The notes: a model not told the origin generated them from the sequence alone. A stretch of 64,000 nucleotides of DNA from Tetragonia tetragonoides (GCA_038025085.1 CM076151.1:7013501-7077500); one strand, 5' to 3'; positions 11,137 to 24,680 are shown, numbered from the stretch's first letter. Numbers and translations are program-made.

Positions 11137-12983
11137 TGGGAATGATATTCTTCAATTGGGTTTCTACGATAAATACGAGCTATTTGGTTATGCATATCAT
11201 GTGTTTGATGAAATGCCTCTGTGAAACATAACAAATTAACAAGTTTTTTCTTAAATGGTACCCAAGCAACATATGAGTTAAGTTGGCTATCACATGGTTG
11301 CATTCTGTTGAGGCAATTTTGCTTGGATTACTGGGATTTTGGGATTAACTTTTAATGCTTTATGTGCCGAAGACAAGTTTTATGATCATTGTTTTTGGAT
11401 TGAATTTGGTAGGAGTTATACAATTGCCAGGCTAAAAAGATAACCAAATGTTTGTAGAGGAACTGCAGCTGCTTAGATCAGCCACAGAGCAGTGGAGCAG
11501 TGCAAAAGCGTTTATTTTCGCTTCAACTGCTAATTAAGGGGTAATAAAGAAGACGGTATGTATGTATATGAAGAGGAGTGTATCGTTCGATCATTAAACC
11601 ATTTTACTTTGACCGATAGTTTTGACGAGATCAAAAAATTACATGTTACGCTCCTACGGAAGGGTTTGCTTTTCAGTTCATTTAACGTCCTTGCTAAGCT
11701 CATGTTCTCATGCACAACCATGTTGGCCCACAGAAGTGGTGGCCGCACTCTTACCAACTTCTTCACTTCCATCAACTCTCTAAACCCACTACCCTTCAAC
11801 CTATTGCTACCTGATCTCTGTTGAAATGGGTTTCATTCTTTGTCTCTGAGGACACTATCTTTGATTCATCTTCATGGTGCTTCTTTGGATACTTATGCTT
11901 TATGCAGTGCTTTAACTGCTGTTTCAAGTGCCAGAACAGTTAGTTTTGGTAAACTGATTCACGCCCACGAACTGAAGTCTGGTTGGTCTGCTAGTGTATT
12001 CGTGGTAGTGCTGTTGTTGGTCTGTATGCAAGATCATTACTTATTGATGAAGCAGAAACGGCTTTTCAAGTGATTCCAATGAAGAATTCTATTTGTGTAA
12101 ATTCCCTTTTAGCAGGTTATGGTCAGGCAAAGCTTTGGGTTGAGGGGATCGAATTGGTCAGGAAGATGCCTTTGCTGAATCTGAAGTACGATCACTTCAC
12201 TTTGACAGCTGTGATATGTGCATGTGCAGGGCTCTCTGCTATTGGGTTGGGCAAACAGGTGCAAGCCATTGTGCTTTTGACTATGTCTGACATGGAAATT
12301 GATGTGGTTCTCTTGTCTTCATTGATTGAAATGTATGGTAGGTGTGGCATGGTAGGCAAAGCTCAGCAGGTATGTAAATTATCCGGGCTTGAATTTGGTC
12401 TGGAGCAAAAGAGCGATGTTGTTTTATGGACCTCAATGTTAGGTTCATATGGCAGAAATGGGCACTATCTAGAAGTGATTAGATTGTACCATGATATGTT
12501 GATAGAAGGAATAAAGCCTGACAAGGTAGCCTTCGTCACTGTTATATCAGCTTGTGCTCATACTGGTCAACTTGAGCTTGGTCTTTCTTATTTTGAGTCC
12601 ATGGTCCATAAGTTTGGCCTAGATCCTGGCCCAGAGCACTATAGTTGTGTAGTTGATTTGCTTTGTAGGGCTGGTGAGTTGGAGAGGGCATGGAAGCTGG
12701 TGAATGAGATGCCTGGTAAAGGGCGTGGCATCTGTGTGCCATTATGGGAGCTTTGCTAAATGTCTGCAAGGAACGTGGAAATGTTTGTTTGGCTAGGATG
12801 GCTGCTAAGAGAGCCCTTGAATTGGATCCTCACAATTCTGGAGTTCTTGCTTTATTAGCAAACTTGTATACTAAGCTTGACATGTGGGACGAGATTGAGC
12901 AGTTGACTACTTTGATGAGAGACCGAGGGCTGAAGAAAGATGCTGGCTAGCTGGATAGAGGTAAAAAGTTGAAGCAGGAAAGA
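11137..12983 (+). pseudogene. decayed PPR protein gene (PLS/E type)
   Basis: Recognisable pentatricopeptide-repeat sequence broken into several frames. A short upstream piece (11137-11223) ends HVFDEMPL and then a stop, typical of the end of a PPR motif. The main body starts at 11558 (IKKLHVTLLRKGL), is stopped by an in-frame TGA at 11822-11824, resumes in the same frame (SLRTLSLIHLHGA, GKLIHAHELKSGW), shifts frame near 12000-12010, then runs open to 12759 with good motifs (VVLWTSMLGSYGRNG, GIKPDKVAFVTVISACAH, HYSCVVDLLCRAGELE). A second shift near 12730-12745 gives the E-domain (KRALELDPHNSGV, LLANLY), and a third near 12945 is needed to reach SWIEVKS. Intact relatives act in organelle RNA editing or processing; with this many lesions it cannot encode one protein. 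PPR genes of this class are usually intron-less, so splicing is an unlikely rescue. Confidence 0.88.
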
Positions 12984-15900
12984 TTAGTGCACAATGGGGA
13001 ATGTGCATGTACAACTGTTCTTCAGAGAAATGAGTGAAAGAAGTGCTGGCTGGCAGCTATTATCTAACCAGAAAGGAACTAAAGAATCATTTTTAATCAG
13101 AAGAGTGGTACATTTAACGGAAGAGCTATGATTTGTTGTTCTATGAAGATCGTACTCCCAAGCTTGAGGAGGAGCAAGAAGAAGAATTCTTAAAAGGATA
13201 AATATAGACAGAGTTCCGAAGCACTTACAAGTTACAACTGTTAGGAATGTTCTGCATACATGGAGGCTGAGAATTACCTCTCCAAAGGCTGGATAAATTG
13301 AGCAGACCTTCTCCTGAAGTTGCTTTTAACTCTGTTAGCATTATCATATTCTTGCTTGTGATTTGTTTAGTTGTCCATCTGAATGGCCTGTGTCCAGAAA
13401 TACTAATACTTAGATCTGTATAAAACCAAAATTTAGATCATACTCTTGTCATGCTATTAGTTTGAAATTCTTCCTGACAGTTCAGGTCACTATGCGAGGT
13501 TCCGGACATTCTGGTTAGGGAATATCACCACTTGGGAGTTTACCCTGACGATGAACCTTGTCCTTCATTAATTAAGTCTTATGAAATTTAATCCAGATCC
13601 ATCAGGTCTATTTGTTGCTTGCACACAGAATGATCCAGCAGTAGACCTTAAGTTAACCTCAGCCTCTCAGGTTACTTCCCCATGGTGTGTCACTTTGCTC
13701 TATCATTCTCAAGTTTGCTGTCTAGTGACCTTGTGCTGAAACAAATGGATCTTTTACTATTACAGTGCCAGTTGACGATGTCGAGAAGAGAAAGAGAGGC
13801 ATACAAAATGCAGACCCCTTGGTCAGTGTTCACAATACTCTGAAGGAGGTGACTTGCTGGAGCTCGCAGTGGATTCGAAACAGGTCAGGATCTGCATGGC
13901 TGTTTTACTGGTGATTAATTGTTGAGTGGAATCATGATCAATATTACTGGCGCTTTGTTGATTATGTTTAGACTACTGGCTCGACATGGTCAAATGCAGT
14001 TATATGCATGTCCTATGCCAGAGGCTATGCCCTCAGTTGGAAGTTCTCCTCTTGCTTTGTGCTTTTGTGGTGCTGTGTTTCCCAATATCATTATGATATT
14101 TTGCTGTAGCTGGTTGTGAAATTACTGGATGACTGGTTACCCCTTTCACCCAACGCCCCCCTCCCCCCCCCCCCCCCCGCCTACTTAAAAAAAAACAAGG
14201 GAAGAAAAGAAAAGGAAAAAAGTGAATGACGCAATTCCAGTTCCCCAGTAGAAAGGAAAGTACATATCAAACTGAATAGATACAAGTTCATCTAACAGGA
14301 CAAACTTATCTGATATAGATCTTTGGATGTTTTTACACCTGGGAAGTACTATAAATTTGTTATCTCCTAGAACTACATGATGGTAACTTGTTGCCTTACT
14401 CTGTATAGAAGGCTAGAAAGCCTGCATTTAAGTACTCCATACAGATCAACTTATAATCAGGGTTGAGCCTTGAATTGTGTACTGTTATTACAGAGGATAG
14501 TGCTGTAAGGAATTGCTTATTCGCAAACAGAATATGTTCTTCACGAATAGAACAATGTAAGTTGTCTTTGTGAAGTTATAAGCATAGTTTCTAGAGTTTG
14601 ATGACGTACACAACTAATACATTGTTGCCTCTAAATGTAGAGGAATCTGAATTATCACTGAATGGGTTCTAATTTAAACTAGCTGGTAGCTTTGTAAACT
14701 TTACAGCTTGTTACTGTTCTTGCCGAAAATGTTTCTGTTAGAATCATATGTTCTAGGAAATGGTTAGCGGTATCGCATAAATTTGGTCATGGTCCTGCAT
14801 TAGTGTACCCATCTTCTTTACAGGCTTTCGTGCTCCAAATTTAATCAATTATCTCCTTTGAATCCTCTCCAGAAGATTATATGCATGCACATTTTCTTAA
14901 TGCATTGAATTCCTGAACATCATATACTGCCATTGGTGCTAGTCAAGGGTCTAATGGAAATAGCATCTGTGCAATGGGCTGCATACAGAACTCCCTGTAC
15001 TGCATTATTGTGGGAGCCCGTGTGAAAAACTAATTCTTCATGTGATATGGATAAATCATAAAATGTGAAAAATTAGATCAAGTTAACTTCTTGCCTCCTT
15101 TCCCTCCTCCTTCCCCTGTAAAGAGCTATTGGCTTATGAGACTGGTACTTAGCGTACTTCGTCTTGAATTAAATTAGATTGAAAGTAACAACAACCTGAG
15201 CTGGATATCCTAACATGGTCCCATAAACGTGTTTTTTGTGGAAATTTTGCTAGTAATTGAGTTGATCTGACAAATTTTCTACATTGATTAAGGAGGGGCC
15301 ATAGTAGGAAACCTTTTTAAACATCCTCTTGTAGAGAGAACAAGTTTTGATACGTTAACCTCTGATTTCTGCAGCGTAACATGTGCTTAAAGCCTTGCAG
15401 ATGGCGATTCTGTCATTCACTTTGAATTGACTAGAAACAGGTACGACCTCTTATCCTTCTCATTTTTCGTTCTTTTGAATTGGGCCAAGGCTGTAGCCTC
15501 ATCTTGGCATTCTAATTAATGTTCTGTTTGACTAATTTATCGTCAAGGTGCCATATGAATGCTTTAATAATATTTATGTTCTTATGACTCATGACATTTA
15601 CCATTTATGCTTTCCATCTGTCTAAGAAAACCCCATTAGAGAGTATACAATTCATTCACATTATTCCACATATCAATTTCTTTTGTGCTGCTGTGGTTCT
15701 GCTATTTCTTTTTTCCCCAGCTTTCTTACTGCAACCATGAATTTAAGTGATTTACATCTTCATGCTGCCAGAGTTTTTCATGGTATTTTGTATCATGCCT
15801 GTATAATATATGTAGATTCCTGTCATTTTCAATATGATCTAATATTATAAAATCATACTGTATGCCGTAATATTATTAGTTATAGCTCTCTGTATATGCT

Positions 15901-17135
15901 ATTTTATAGAAGGAAAAAAATCTACAGAACCTAGGGAGTCTCCAGTTGGGCAGTTAGTGTGGTTTAGAGAAGGGTTAGTGTCTTTATATCTAGGAACTCA
16001 TGAAGATTCCAGACGTGCTGTAAAAGTCTCTGGGGAACTGCCGAGTGTAACAGAAGAATTAGTCACAGGATATTTGGGTACGGTCCAAACGAGATTACAG
16101 TTTTAATCTGTTGGGAGTGATATCAGACTGGAATAACAGTCTAGTTTTTACAAAGGGATCTCAGGGCAAGAGTAACATGGCTGACATGTGCTCAAGGGAA
16201 GGTATGGTCACGATCAAAACACAGAAAATACCTTTGATGTTTGCTCTTGTGGGTCACTACATTTTGTGGAGTATAGTAGGGCCCGTCTCTTTTTCTAAGT
16301 CTAACTCTATGCACCGCTTTCTTTCTGAGTTACTTCCTAACAGATATTGTCCACAGAACATGGGAGAGCTTCTCACATAGTGACATAGACAGCACCATAT
16401 GGGTGATTAGCGTTTCTCGTTACATCTAATTCAGCTGAACCTAGGAATTTACCCTTAACAATCACCACCGCTGATTGAGTAAGGAAATCATGTCTGAGTC
16501 TTTTTAGCTTCGATTGAAGGATCGTAACCGGTTTTGTGTTCAGCTTCTGTATTGTGACAATTGGTGAAAACATGGACCACGGTTGTTTCATCACTCTGAA
16601 CTTCCCTTGTACCTACCGAGTTCTTATCTAGTAATCTTGGATTAGAAAAAGACAAGGATAAAATGTTATGAATTGTACTCCAATTGCTGTTAGGTCTCAT
16701 AGTTAGGAACTAGCCAATGTTGACTATTTATTGCATGACTTAGTCCTTGGGAAATCATGTACAGTGGAGTTACTTAGGAGTCCAAGCACGTACAAGAGGA
16801 GATGTTTCCGTATCGTTAAATTTATCACCTTTGGCAGAATTCCCTTTTGAGCCTTACAATGTGAGTGAATTTTTGTTCTGACGAAGAGATCCAATCTAGA
16901 TAGATGCACTTGTGGTGCTCACTTCAAGTAGATTTATTTCTGATTTTATTGATCTCCATTTTGGTTGCAATGGCTTGGATAGCAGGACCACATTGGGAAG
17001 TCCTTATTTCTGGAGTCTTTAGCTCTTTGGGTCGCAAATGTTAGTATATATTATGGATAGGATAGGTAGGTTGAGAGTTGAATTAGCAAACTTATTGATT
17101 GATGATGGTTATTGTTTGATGGTCTCTTCTCGGCA
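12984..17135. other. long stretch with no recognised gene
   Basis: Region downstream of the PPR relic. Short ORFs at 13919-14119 and 16111-16380 carry no domain I recognise. It contains a cytosine tract at 14156-14178. It could include untranslated or intronic sequence once linked to the PPR gene, but nothing in the sequence proves this. Confidence 0.5.
14156..14178. repeat. poly-C tract
   Basis: Twenty-three bases, all C except a single T at 14162, including 16 uninterrupted Cs, followed by an A-rich run. The complementary G strand could form a quadruplex or slip in replication; the exact length is also prone to sequencing error. Confidence 0.9.
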
Positions 17136-17143
17136 CCAAGAAA

Positions 17144-17266
17144 TCAGTTTATTATTATTTATTTTAAATTGCAAGGAAGCCACCCTCTTTGAGGATAACG
17201 AGACTCGATCCAGATCATTGTCGGGGACGAGTGGGGGATGCGCCATTGCGCTAACCACCCCAAGCT
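17144..17266 (-). mobile_element. tRNA-derived SINE, complete, 123 bp
   Basis: Read on the minus strand, a pol III A-box-like segment (TGGTTAGCGCAATGG) is followed about 35 bp later by a B-box-like segment (GGATCGAGTCTC), then a 3' body ending in an A/T-rich tail. It is flanked by an 8-bp direct duplication CCAAGAAA at 17136-17143 and 17267-17274, the mark of target-primed insertion. A related fragment is at 22870-22946. Confidence 0.82.
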
Positions 17267-17274
17267 CCAAGAAA

Positions 17275-19406
17275 GCATATGTGAATAGGCCTTGATTTCT
17301 TGTTAATATTATCCATCTTGGTGGTGGTGGTTGGTGTTTTTTTTTTCCTCTTTAGGTTGGAAGGTATAACTCTTGATGTGTAGGACATGGTATGTATTTG
17401 GCTGGGCATGATTCTCTAAAATGGATAAAACTTAGGTGCCTAAATGATTTGTTTCTGTGGTCTGGTCAACAGCTTACCCTTTTGAGCCCTAGGTTTAGAT
17501 TTAGAAATTAAGGCTGCTTGACACCTTTCTAAATGATGAATCATATTCCAGCTTGCAGAGAGAATCTGAATCTGGGTTGAGTAAGTTTAAGCTTTGTTTT
17601 CTAGAATTGACATAATAATACAAGCTCAAAGAAGAAATCTTGATTTGTTTCCTTTAAATTCAGGTTTTTGACATTTTGTATTGAAATTAAGCCTTCAGTT
17701 GAGGACAAATACATAATGCGAAAAATACAAAAAAACAGGCGACTTGGTGAAAGAGTTAGGATCTAGATTAAACAATATCAGTGTTGTGAATAAAATATAT
17801 ATGAAGTACATATATAGCTCCAAAAAAGTACATAAATTCTTCAAACTCCACAATACTTTTAACATTGAAGTCTTGAAGAAGGATCATGAAGTTCTCCTAG
17901 AAGTGCTAATAATACTTAGCCCTAGATTAAAAGTTAAATTAACTAATAGAACGATCATGTGAAATAATTAAAAGTTTGGGTGGATTGTTTGTCAGTTAGT
18001 ACTTTCAACTATAACCGTTTGAAGAGAACAAATCAGGATATTTGGTCAAGAAAACTACAAATAAAAGACACCTAAAAAAAACTAATGGCAGATCACACAT
18101 GGGCGGTTTACAGCAATCTTATTGATGCTGAGGATATTTGTTACTATATTTCTGTCTCTGACTACTGCAGAATCACAAGCCTTTACAATCAGAAAATACC
18201 AAAACCTTGGTTTCTGTAATTGTACCTTTCCAGTACACTTGCACTCTCAGTCCGTGATTTCCCAGAAATAAACTAGCAAGGAATCTAAGCATTAAGCAAT
18301 GAAGAACTAGTACTAATAATGGTATAATAGGAGTCATTTTTCGAGTGATGCAATGATAGTGATAATAGAAAGTTGAGGATTGTACTTCTAATCTTCCATG
18401 TCCATGTGCAGATGTCTTGTAGGACTTATTAGGAGCTTATTATTTTGATTAGACATTAAAAAAAAAAATCAAGAAACAGAGTATTATTAGCTGCAAATGT
18501 ATTATTAGGCCTGATTTGATATCTGTTTGGGTTTTGGTGATAACATCCTTTGATGCTACTTCAAGTTTTTAAATATCTTCACTTCTACTCAAAATACTTA
18601 TCCAATCCTCGAGGATCAATGACCACCAACCTGATCCTTGAACACTTCAAAGTTCAAACTAGACCAAAAACATACAGAACTCCTCGAAACTAATGAATCT
18701 GACTCTTATATCTATATTTCATCCTGTATATGATCGTTGTCTCCAAATCCAAGTGACATATATGCAAACACTAGTCGCACATTTGATATTGTGTTTGTTT
18801 ATCAAACCATGGTGGTATCATCTTGATGAAAATGACTAGGAGTTTAGGACACTAGATCCATAATTAGAGGATCCTGTTAGTGACCTTTTTATCTACTAAT
18901 CAACAATAACTGAGCTACTACAGTCTGCACAAAAATAAGGCTAGACCTCTAAAGCAAGATCCTTTCATCTATAGGAATCCTAGCCTGGCAATCTTTCAGA
19001 GTAATTCCATATTTTCATGATCCAAAAAATCTAGCTATATTTGTCTCAGGAACTAGCTAACTATTTACTACTAGGTGAATGAAAGGACAGAATAAACTGT
19101 AGTATCTGACTTCAAACAGAGTCACCCCCAGGTCCTAACTCAATAATTAGCATCACTAGATCAAAATGGTGCAGATCAAATCAAACTTTAGAGATGCACC
19201 TGAAGAGAGAGAGTGAAAGATGGGATCCACATTGCTATTAGGAGGTGCAACAAAAGAGGGTCTAAACCCAATTGTCCTGGGCTCCCACCTTGTCCTTTGC
19301 ACAAATACACATAGCCCAAAACGCCCGTGGCCTGTCCTTCGCAACCTACACCCCACATGACCCCCTGGTCCCCTTTCTATTCACTTCTCACTCTTCTCTT
19401 CCTCTC
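17275..19406. other. intergenic upstream of the SAUR50-like gene
   Basis: No gene was recognised. Two auxin-response-element cores TGTCTC occur at 18738-18743 and 19042-19047, about 815 and 510 bp before the SAUR ATG at 19556. Single six-base sites also occur by chance, so their role is unproven. Confidence 0.5.
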
Positions 19407-19414
19407 CATAAATA
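19407..19414 (+). promoter_or_regulatory. TATA-like box of SAUR50-like gene
   Basis: CATAAATA lies about 145 bp before the ATG, within a strongly pyrimidine-rich leader (many CTC and CCAT repeats from 19370 to 19500). Confidence 0.5.
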
Positions 19415-19555
19415 CCCCTCCACACCCTTTTCTATCTTCCCATCACACTCCCATTCATCAAACTTACCCTCTTCATCTCTTCCTTTATCCTCATCTTTGT
19501 AACACACAAATTCATTACCTATATCCAAAACAATCACCAAAAACAAAATAAAGAT

Positions 19556-19867
19556 ATGGCTGTTAGAAAATCAAAACTATCTCAAGGTGCATTGTTGAAA
19601 CAAATCCTTAAGAGATGCTCTAGCTTAGGGAAAAAGCATGGGTATGATGAAGATGGTATCCCCCTTGACGTACCGAAAGGCCATTTTGCTGTCTATGTGG
19701 GAAAGAATAGGAGTAGATACATTGTTCCTATTTCATTCTTATCCCATCCCGAGTTTCAATGCTTGCTTCAACGAGCTGAAGAAGAGTTCGGTTTTGATCA
19801 TGAAATGGGTCTCACTATCCCTTGTGAAGAAGTTGTTTTTCGGTCTCTTACCTCCATGCTTAGGTGA
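19556..19867 (+). CDS. SAUR50: SAUR50-like small auxin-up RNA protein
   Basis: Intron-less 103-aa SAUR. The N-terminus (1-32) has the SAUR50-type [13 protein letters not shown] motif; the core (about 37-97) has [49 protein letters not shown]; the C-terminus ends [11 protein letters not shown], as in Arabidopsis SAUR50 and its close relatives. This subgroup is strongly conserved and is linked to hypocotyl and cotyledon expansion through PP2C.D inhibition. The symbol is by similarity, not proven orthology, though the SAUR49-like gene at 34520 (its neighbour in Arabidopsis) supports it. The ATG follows an A-rich leader with pyrimidine tracts. Confidence 0.95.
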   Translation: MAVRKSKLSQGALLKQILKRCSSLGKKHGYDEDGIPLDVPKGHFAVYVGKNRSRYIVPISFLSHPEFQCLLQRAEEEFGFDHEMGLTIPCEEVVFRSLTSMLR

Positions 19868-22800
19868 TTTATCTTGTCCAAAGTGGCAATGACGACGATG
19901 ATGCGATTTTCGGTTGCTTTGAAGAAAGATGGCCATAGGATGAAGCAGCTCTCATGCTTCTCTTTTTTTTCACATATTTTCTTCATTGCTTGACCTTGGA
20001 GATGGCTGATGATGAATATCTTTATTCTTTGAACCCACTATATTATCTAGGGTTTTTGTCGTTTAAGGACTGATCTAAGTATCTAACCCATGACCCTTTA
20101 ATTATTTTCTGGGTTAGTTGAATTTGTATAAAAATCTAAGCTTTTCCTCACAGAGGTGTGACTCGCCCTGTGAGAGGAATGAAATTGTTCGTTCTTGATA
20201 TCCTTGTCTCCTTGTATATCTTTGCTGATTAATGAGTTTTTCTTGTGGTCGTTTTAAGATCTGAAATGATAATTACAGCTTTAAGTTTTGGCTCAAATAA
20301 TAGTGTGAAATGTACACTTTGATCATCTCGACAGTAGGAATCTTTAACTAGTGCCATGCTATCTGCAGATAGTCAAACAATCTTTAGCTTTGTCGGATGT
20401 AGGACGATGCACGGATTGTCGAAAAATTATTGCTAGTTTTTTTTGGTAATCCAGGGAGATAAAGGGTCCAGGGAATACTACAGGAGCTAAAACTGATCTT
20501 TTGGAGGATTCAGGTAATGCTAGTTGTACTAAAATAGTCCCTTGGAAAGTGTGAGTAGTTAAATATAAGAATGGATTTGTTTAGTAATATGCGGTTACAA
20601 AGGAAACTTTACAGAGTCGTAGAGAATAGTTGGTGAAAACCAACCCAGACAGTGTCATTATACAAGCAAATTTGGGTCACCTTGTTAGAAAGGTTCAAAC
20701 TGTCAGGTGTAGCATTAACAAAAAAAAAATTGTTTGTTTGTTTTATTATTATTCAGACTTGTTGATCTAGAGTTCAACTGAAAAGGGCAATGAGCAACTT
20801 TTCAATAGTGTCTCGCAGAGGACGAGGTTTGGGGAGGTCAAGAAGTACGCAATCTTACCCTTAGCTAGTCTCCTGTAGAGAGGTGGTTTCCAATAGACAT
20901 ACAAAAAGAGCAATGAGCAATTTTATGTTCTCTATTTGGATGGGTAAATATATATATGATTGAAAGGACGTTTATAATTGCTTAAATGCATCAGTTTGTC
21001 TCAGAAGGATTAGTTAGGACCACATAACCATCATTTGATGTCCTTCGAGGAGGGGTGGAAGGTTGAGCGTTGAAGGGAGAGATGAACGCTCAAACAGAGG
21101 TAGGATTTGTAAGTATGACAAATTTAAGCATGACATTTTAGTGCTTGGTTGGAGTTAAAGACACCTAAATTAGTCAAAATAGAAGAGTGGATACTGAAAA
21201 ATGATGTGACATGATCAATATCTCTTATTTCTTGACATAACTTTCTCTTGCAGAAGTTAGATCGCCAATCAAAATCCATCTAAGGTTGAACTCCTGATAC
21301 ACTGAGATCAAGATAACCGAAAAATGGCAGCAAAATGGTCCATCCTTTTAGTAAAATGAGGGGAACATGGATGATGATAGGGCTTCAAAAAGCTTTATCC
21401 CTAACATAATTCAATCTTTGTCTATACAGTGAAATGTAGCTTTCATGCTTTTGGAGCTTAGATACGGAAATCTCAAAATCCTATTTTTCATTGGGTCATC
21501 AATTTTCACTTAATAGTCATGTAATGGTCCTGGTGACTATTGGCCCAGGCTTTAGCTTGTAAATCATTGTCCATAATTTGTGGGTGATATCTGTTTTAGC
21601 CAACTTATAATCTTCTTAACAAGTACTTGTCACAGGTACCACTTCATGTCATGAGCTGCACACAGGAGGAGCCCACTGGAATGATGAAAACTGTAAAGAA
21701 AATGGAGATCAACAGAGGGATTGTTAGTGAAAGAGATAAGTTCTTTGTCTCCTTTGATGTAATTTCAAGATTCTGTTATTTGGTCAGCTTAATCATAAAG
21801 GGTGGTTATTTTCCCATACTTTGTGATCTCCTTCATGTTCCATCCACAACCACAGGTAAAAGATAACCCATTTTAGCCTGCCAATCAGATAAAAAATTGA
21901 AAGCTGAAACAGAGCCTGACCCAGCATGGGTTCTGTTATCTCCCATTTATTACCCTGTTTGAACCTGGAAGAGTCCCATAGAAAAATTAAAATGAGAAAA
22001 AGTATATGTCCTTGGGTGTTTCCTTTTAGGGTATGCTTGTAATGAAGGCAATATGGGTATTATTAGGTGAATTTTATTTTTTTCGACTTTTTGGTTGTTT
22101 GGAGTTTGGACTGGGCATAATAAACTGGGAAGGATTTGGTGTGTTTTCCTCCATTGAAATGAATAGTAAGGCGTGAGAGAAAAAATATGTCACCGAATAA
22201 ATAATTAGTGAACTCCACTGAACTGAAGCGATTCTAAAACAAGTGGAAAAGTACACATTTGTGGTCTTAGCAAAACTTGTATGAGACTAGAGAGATAAGA
22301 CAAGGGTAACTTTTGGTTGGTATGGGGTGCGTCTCACAGTTCTGCAAGAGAAATTATCACCTAGTAGTGATTATCTATTGAAATTTCCCCCAAGTTGGTA
22401 ATCATGAGTGTGGGATAGAAACTATGTGCCTAATAATGCGCAATGCAATTTGCTTCGTGGTTTTCCTCCGTGTGTATGTACTAGGTTTACTGACCAAAGG
22501 CCCTTAGACAAGTACCTTCAAATCTTCAATCACGTGCTCCATTAAAGCTCTGTAAGTATCTGGATATGCATAGGTGCGTCTAATTATGTTGACAACTAGT
22601 TCAATTGAATTTAAGGCAATCTCAACAACATCCTCAAGGTTAACTATTGTGTTAGAGCCTAGTGCCAATGTCTTGAAGGCTCATGTGACCCTAGACTTGG
22701 CAACTGCATTAGGATGTCTTGCATGTTGTCTTTTTACTGTTCTTCGTTCTTCCTTTAAAGGTGCCAACCAAACTAACGTATTGTGTTCTACATTGTTTGA

Positions 22801-22869
22801 AGTTTAAACCCTTGTATGTTGTATCAATGTGATTGTCCCTGAGGATCGTATGCTTTCTTTTCTTTTTTT
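19868..22869. other. long stretch with no recognised gene
   Basis: No domain-bearing ORF, RNA gene or transposon end was identified. A degraded match to the ends of the 9486 foldback family may lie near 22276-22345 (acttgtatgagac, gggtaacttttggttgg, gcgtctcacag). Confidence 0.5.
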
Positions 22870-22946
22870 GAAATTGCAAAGCAGCCATCCTCTTTGAAAG
22901 TAATGAGACTCGATCACAGATCATTAATAGAGACGACTGGGGGACT
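22870..22946 (-). mobile_element. 5'-truncated SINE fragment
   Basis: Shares with the SINE at 17144-17266 the 3' body (gaaattgcaa, then agccatcctctttga, atgagactcgatc, cagatcatt) and the gactgggggac segment. The A-box end is missing, so it is truncated and inactive. No clear target duplication was found. Confidence 0.7.
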
Positions 22947-24680
22947 GTACTCTTTTTCCTCTCTTAGCATTTTGTGTGAAACAGTAAGCAGCCGACGTGT
23001 TCCCGATCCATAAGAGAGTTAAAACAATCTCTATACAAAAGCAAATGACCCTAATACTGCACCACAAGTAAGGTTGAAAATTCAGTTTTGTTAGTTTCTT
23101 TCTCAACCAACACCCTAGCGTGGTAGTGTCTGAATAAAATCAAGCTATTTTGGTTCACTTCCCAGATGTGAATCTTGCTACATTTTTGGCTGTGTTTGGT
23201 TTCATCATTGTAGAGGACCAGCAAATTAAAGAAGCAAAGAATGGCTGTGATTAGCTGGTCCCCTTTTTCTCACTTGTTACTTGTTAGTAGTTTTTTTTTC
23301 CCTCCTTTTTTGTGCCAACCACAGAAACTTCTCTATGACATTCATAGCTCCTTCCAAAATTAAATTTCCATACTGTTTCAACCCCCTCAACACTGAAGAA
23401 TATCTTTGTGTTCAAATCTCATCCTCACAGAGAGAGAGAGAGTATAATATCTCATTCTCCCTCATAATTGCCCTGTCTACTTCCTTTCTATAGTCTTCAT
23501 CCATTAAGCCATATTGTCCCCTTCTTGGCCTCTTTGATGACTTCAAACTGTCTGGAAAGTTGGTTTGAACTGCACAGCAGAAGGTTCAATGCATGTCTCT
23601 TATGGATATTTGGCATGTGTGTTTACATTAAATATTATAAAATATAATAAATACAAAGAAATCAACTCAACTAAAAGTTTAGAATCCAAAAAGTCTCTCC
23701 GCCTCTCCTTTTCCGCTCAACAAACATTGTCCTTCATCGTTGTTCAGTAGGGGTTGTCACCGGCTAAACTGGCGTTTTTATCGGTGTTTAGCCCTAATTT
23801 CTTGTTGTATCTTGTTATTATGTCTATTTTTTCTCAGTATTCTCATCTCTCTATTTGAGAGGCTTTGTCCCGTTATTAAGTATTTTTTGAGAGTTCAGAG
23901 ATCTCTAATTTCTCAGAGTTTATGTTGTGGTTTTGTGTATTGTAGATTCACACGAACATGATTTTATAAGAAATGTCAGATCTTCGTTCACAAGAATCAT
24001 ATAAATCTCAACACTTTGAAAATTATGCCGGATTGATACTTACAGAAATTATCATTCAAAAGATGGCAAAAGTAGCAACAGAAGAATTAGAGTGGAAGAA
24101 GACAAAACAAGCCGAAAAAGGAGTGAACCAGGATCAAGCTAGCTAGCCACAGCCCACAACCAAACTTGCAGTTAAAGAGGTTGGGATTATAGGAATCGAG
24201 TCAGCAGCTTGCTGGACTTTTTTTTGATGGCGTATTTTCTGTCTTCTCAATATTTACTGCTTCTTTCTTTTTTTACAAAAAACTCGTATAAGGTGATCTC
24301 AATGTAAAACGCCTCAAATAAATATGACGTTATGCTGATATCATGATTGGTTATAGAGTGAGGCGGCCATATAAAAAGCCTATTGTTTTCTTAAAACTTT
24401 TTTTCTTTCAAATTTTTAACTTATATGGGTAATTTTAATTTCCTGACATTTGATGCGGAGAAAATAGGTGTTAGTCATGTTGTGGGGAAGGTATGTTGGC
24501 GGATAACAACCAAGCATATAGTTTCAAGGAAATGCAGATCAGTGCTATAGTTGTCGGGCTAATAACTATGCTGTACTAGTCTACCAACACTTGCTTCATC
24601 TCATTTCATTCTCAATTTTTGAGTACATATATATACATATAGGGAAAATGTATTTTCCCCTCATCAATATGTGTCAAATT
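22947..24680. other. intergenic, no gene; MITE relic inside
   Basis: No coding pattern was recognised. Around 24277-24375 is a relic of the short ACTCGTAT-type MITE family (aaaactcgtataagg, catgacgttatgctg-like middle, gaggcggccatataa) also seen near 32849, 35366, 36057 and 50748. Confidence 0.5.

Noticed and set aside
11558..12950. PPR gene rescued by introns or RNA editing
   Set aside because: No splice sites align with the frame changes, and C-to-U editing acts on organelle, not nuclear, transcripts.
21627..21866. 79-aa forward ORF as a gene
   Set aside because: No recognisable domain, no promoter signal; chance ORF length.
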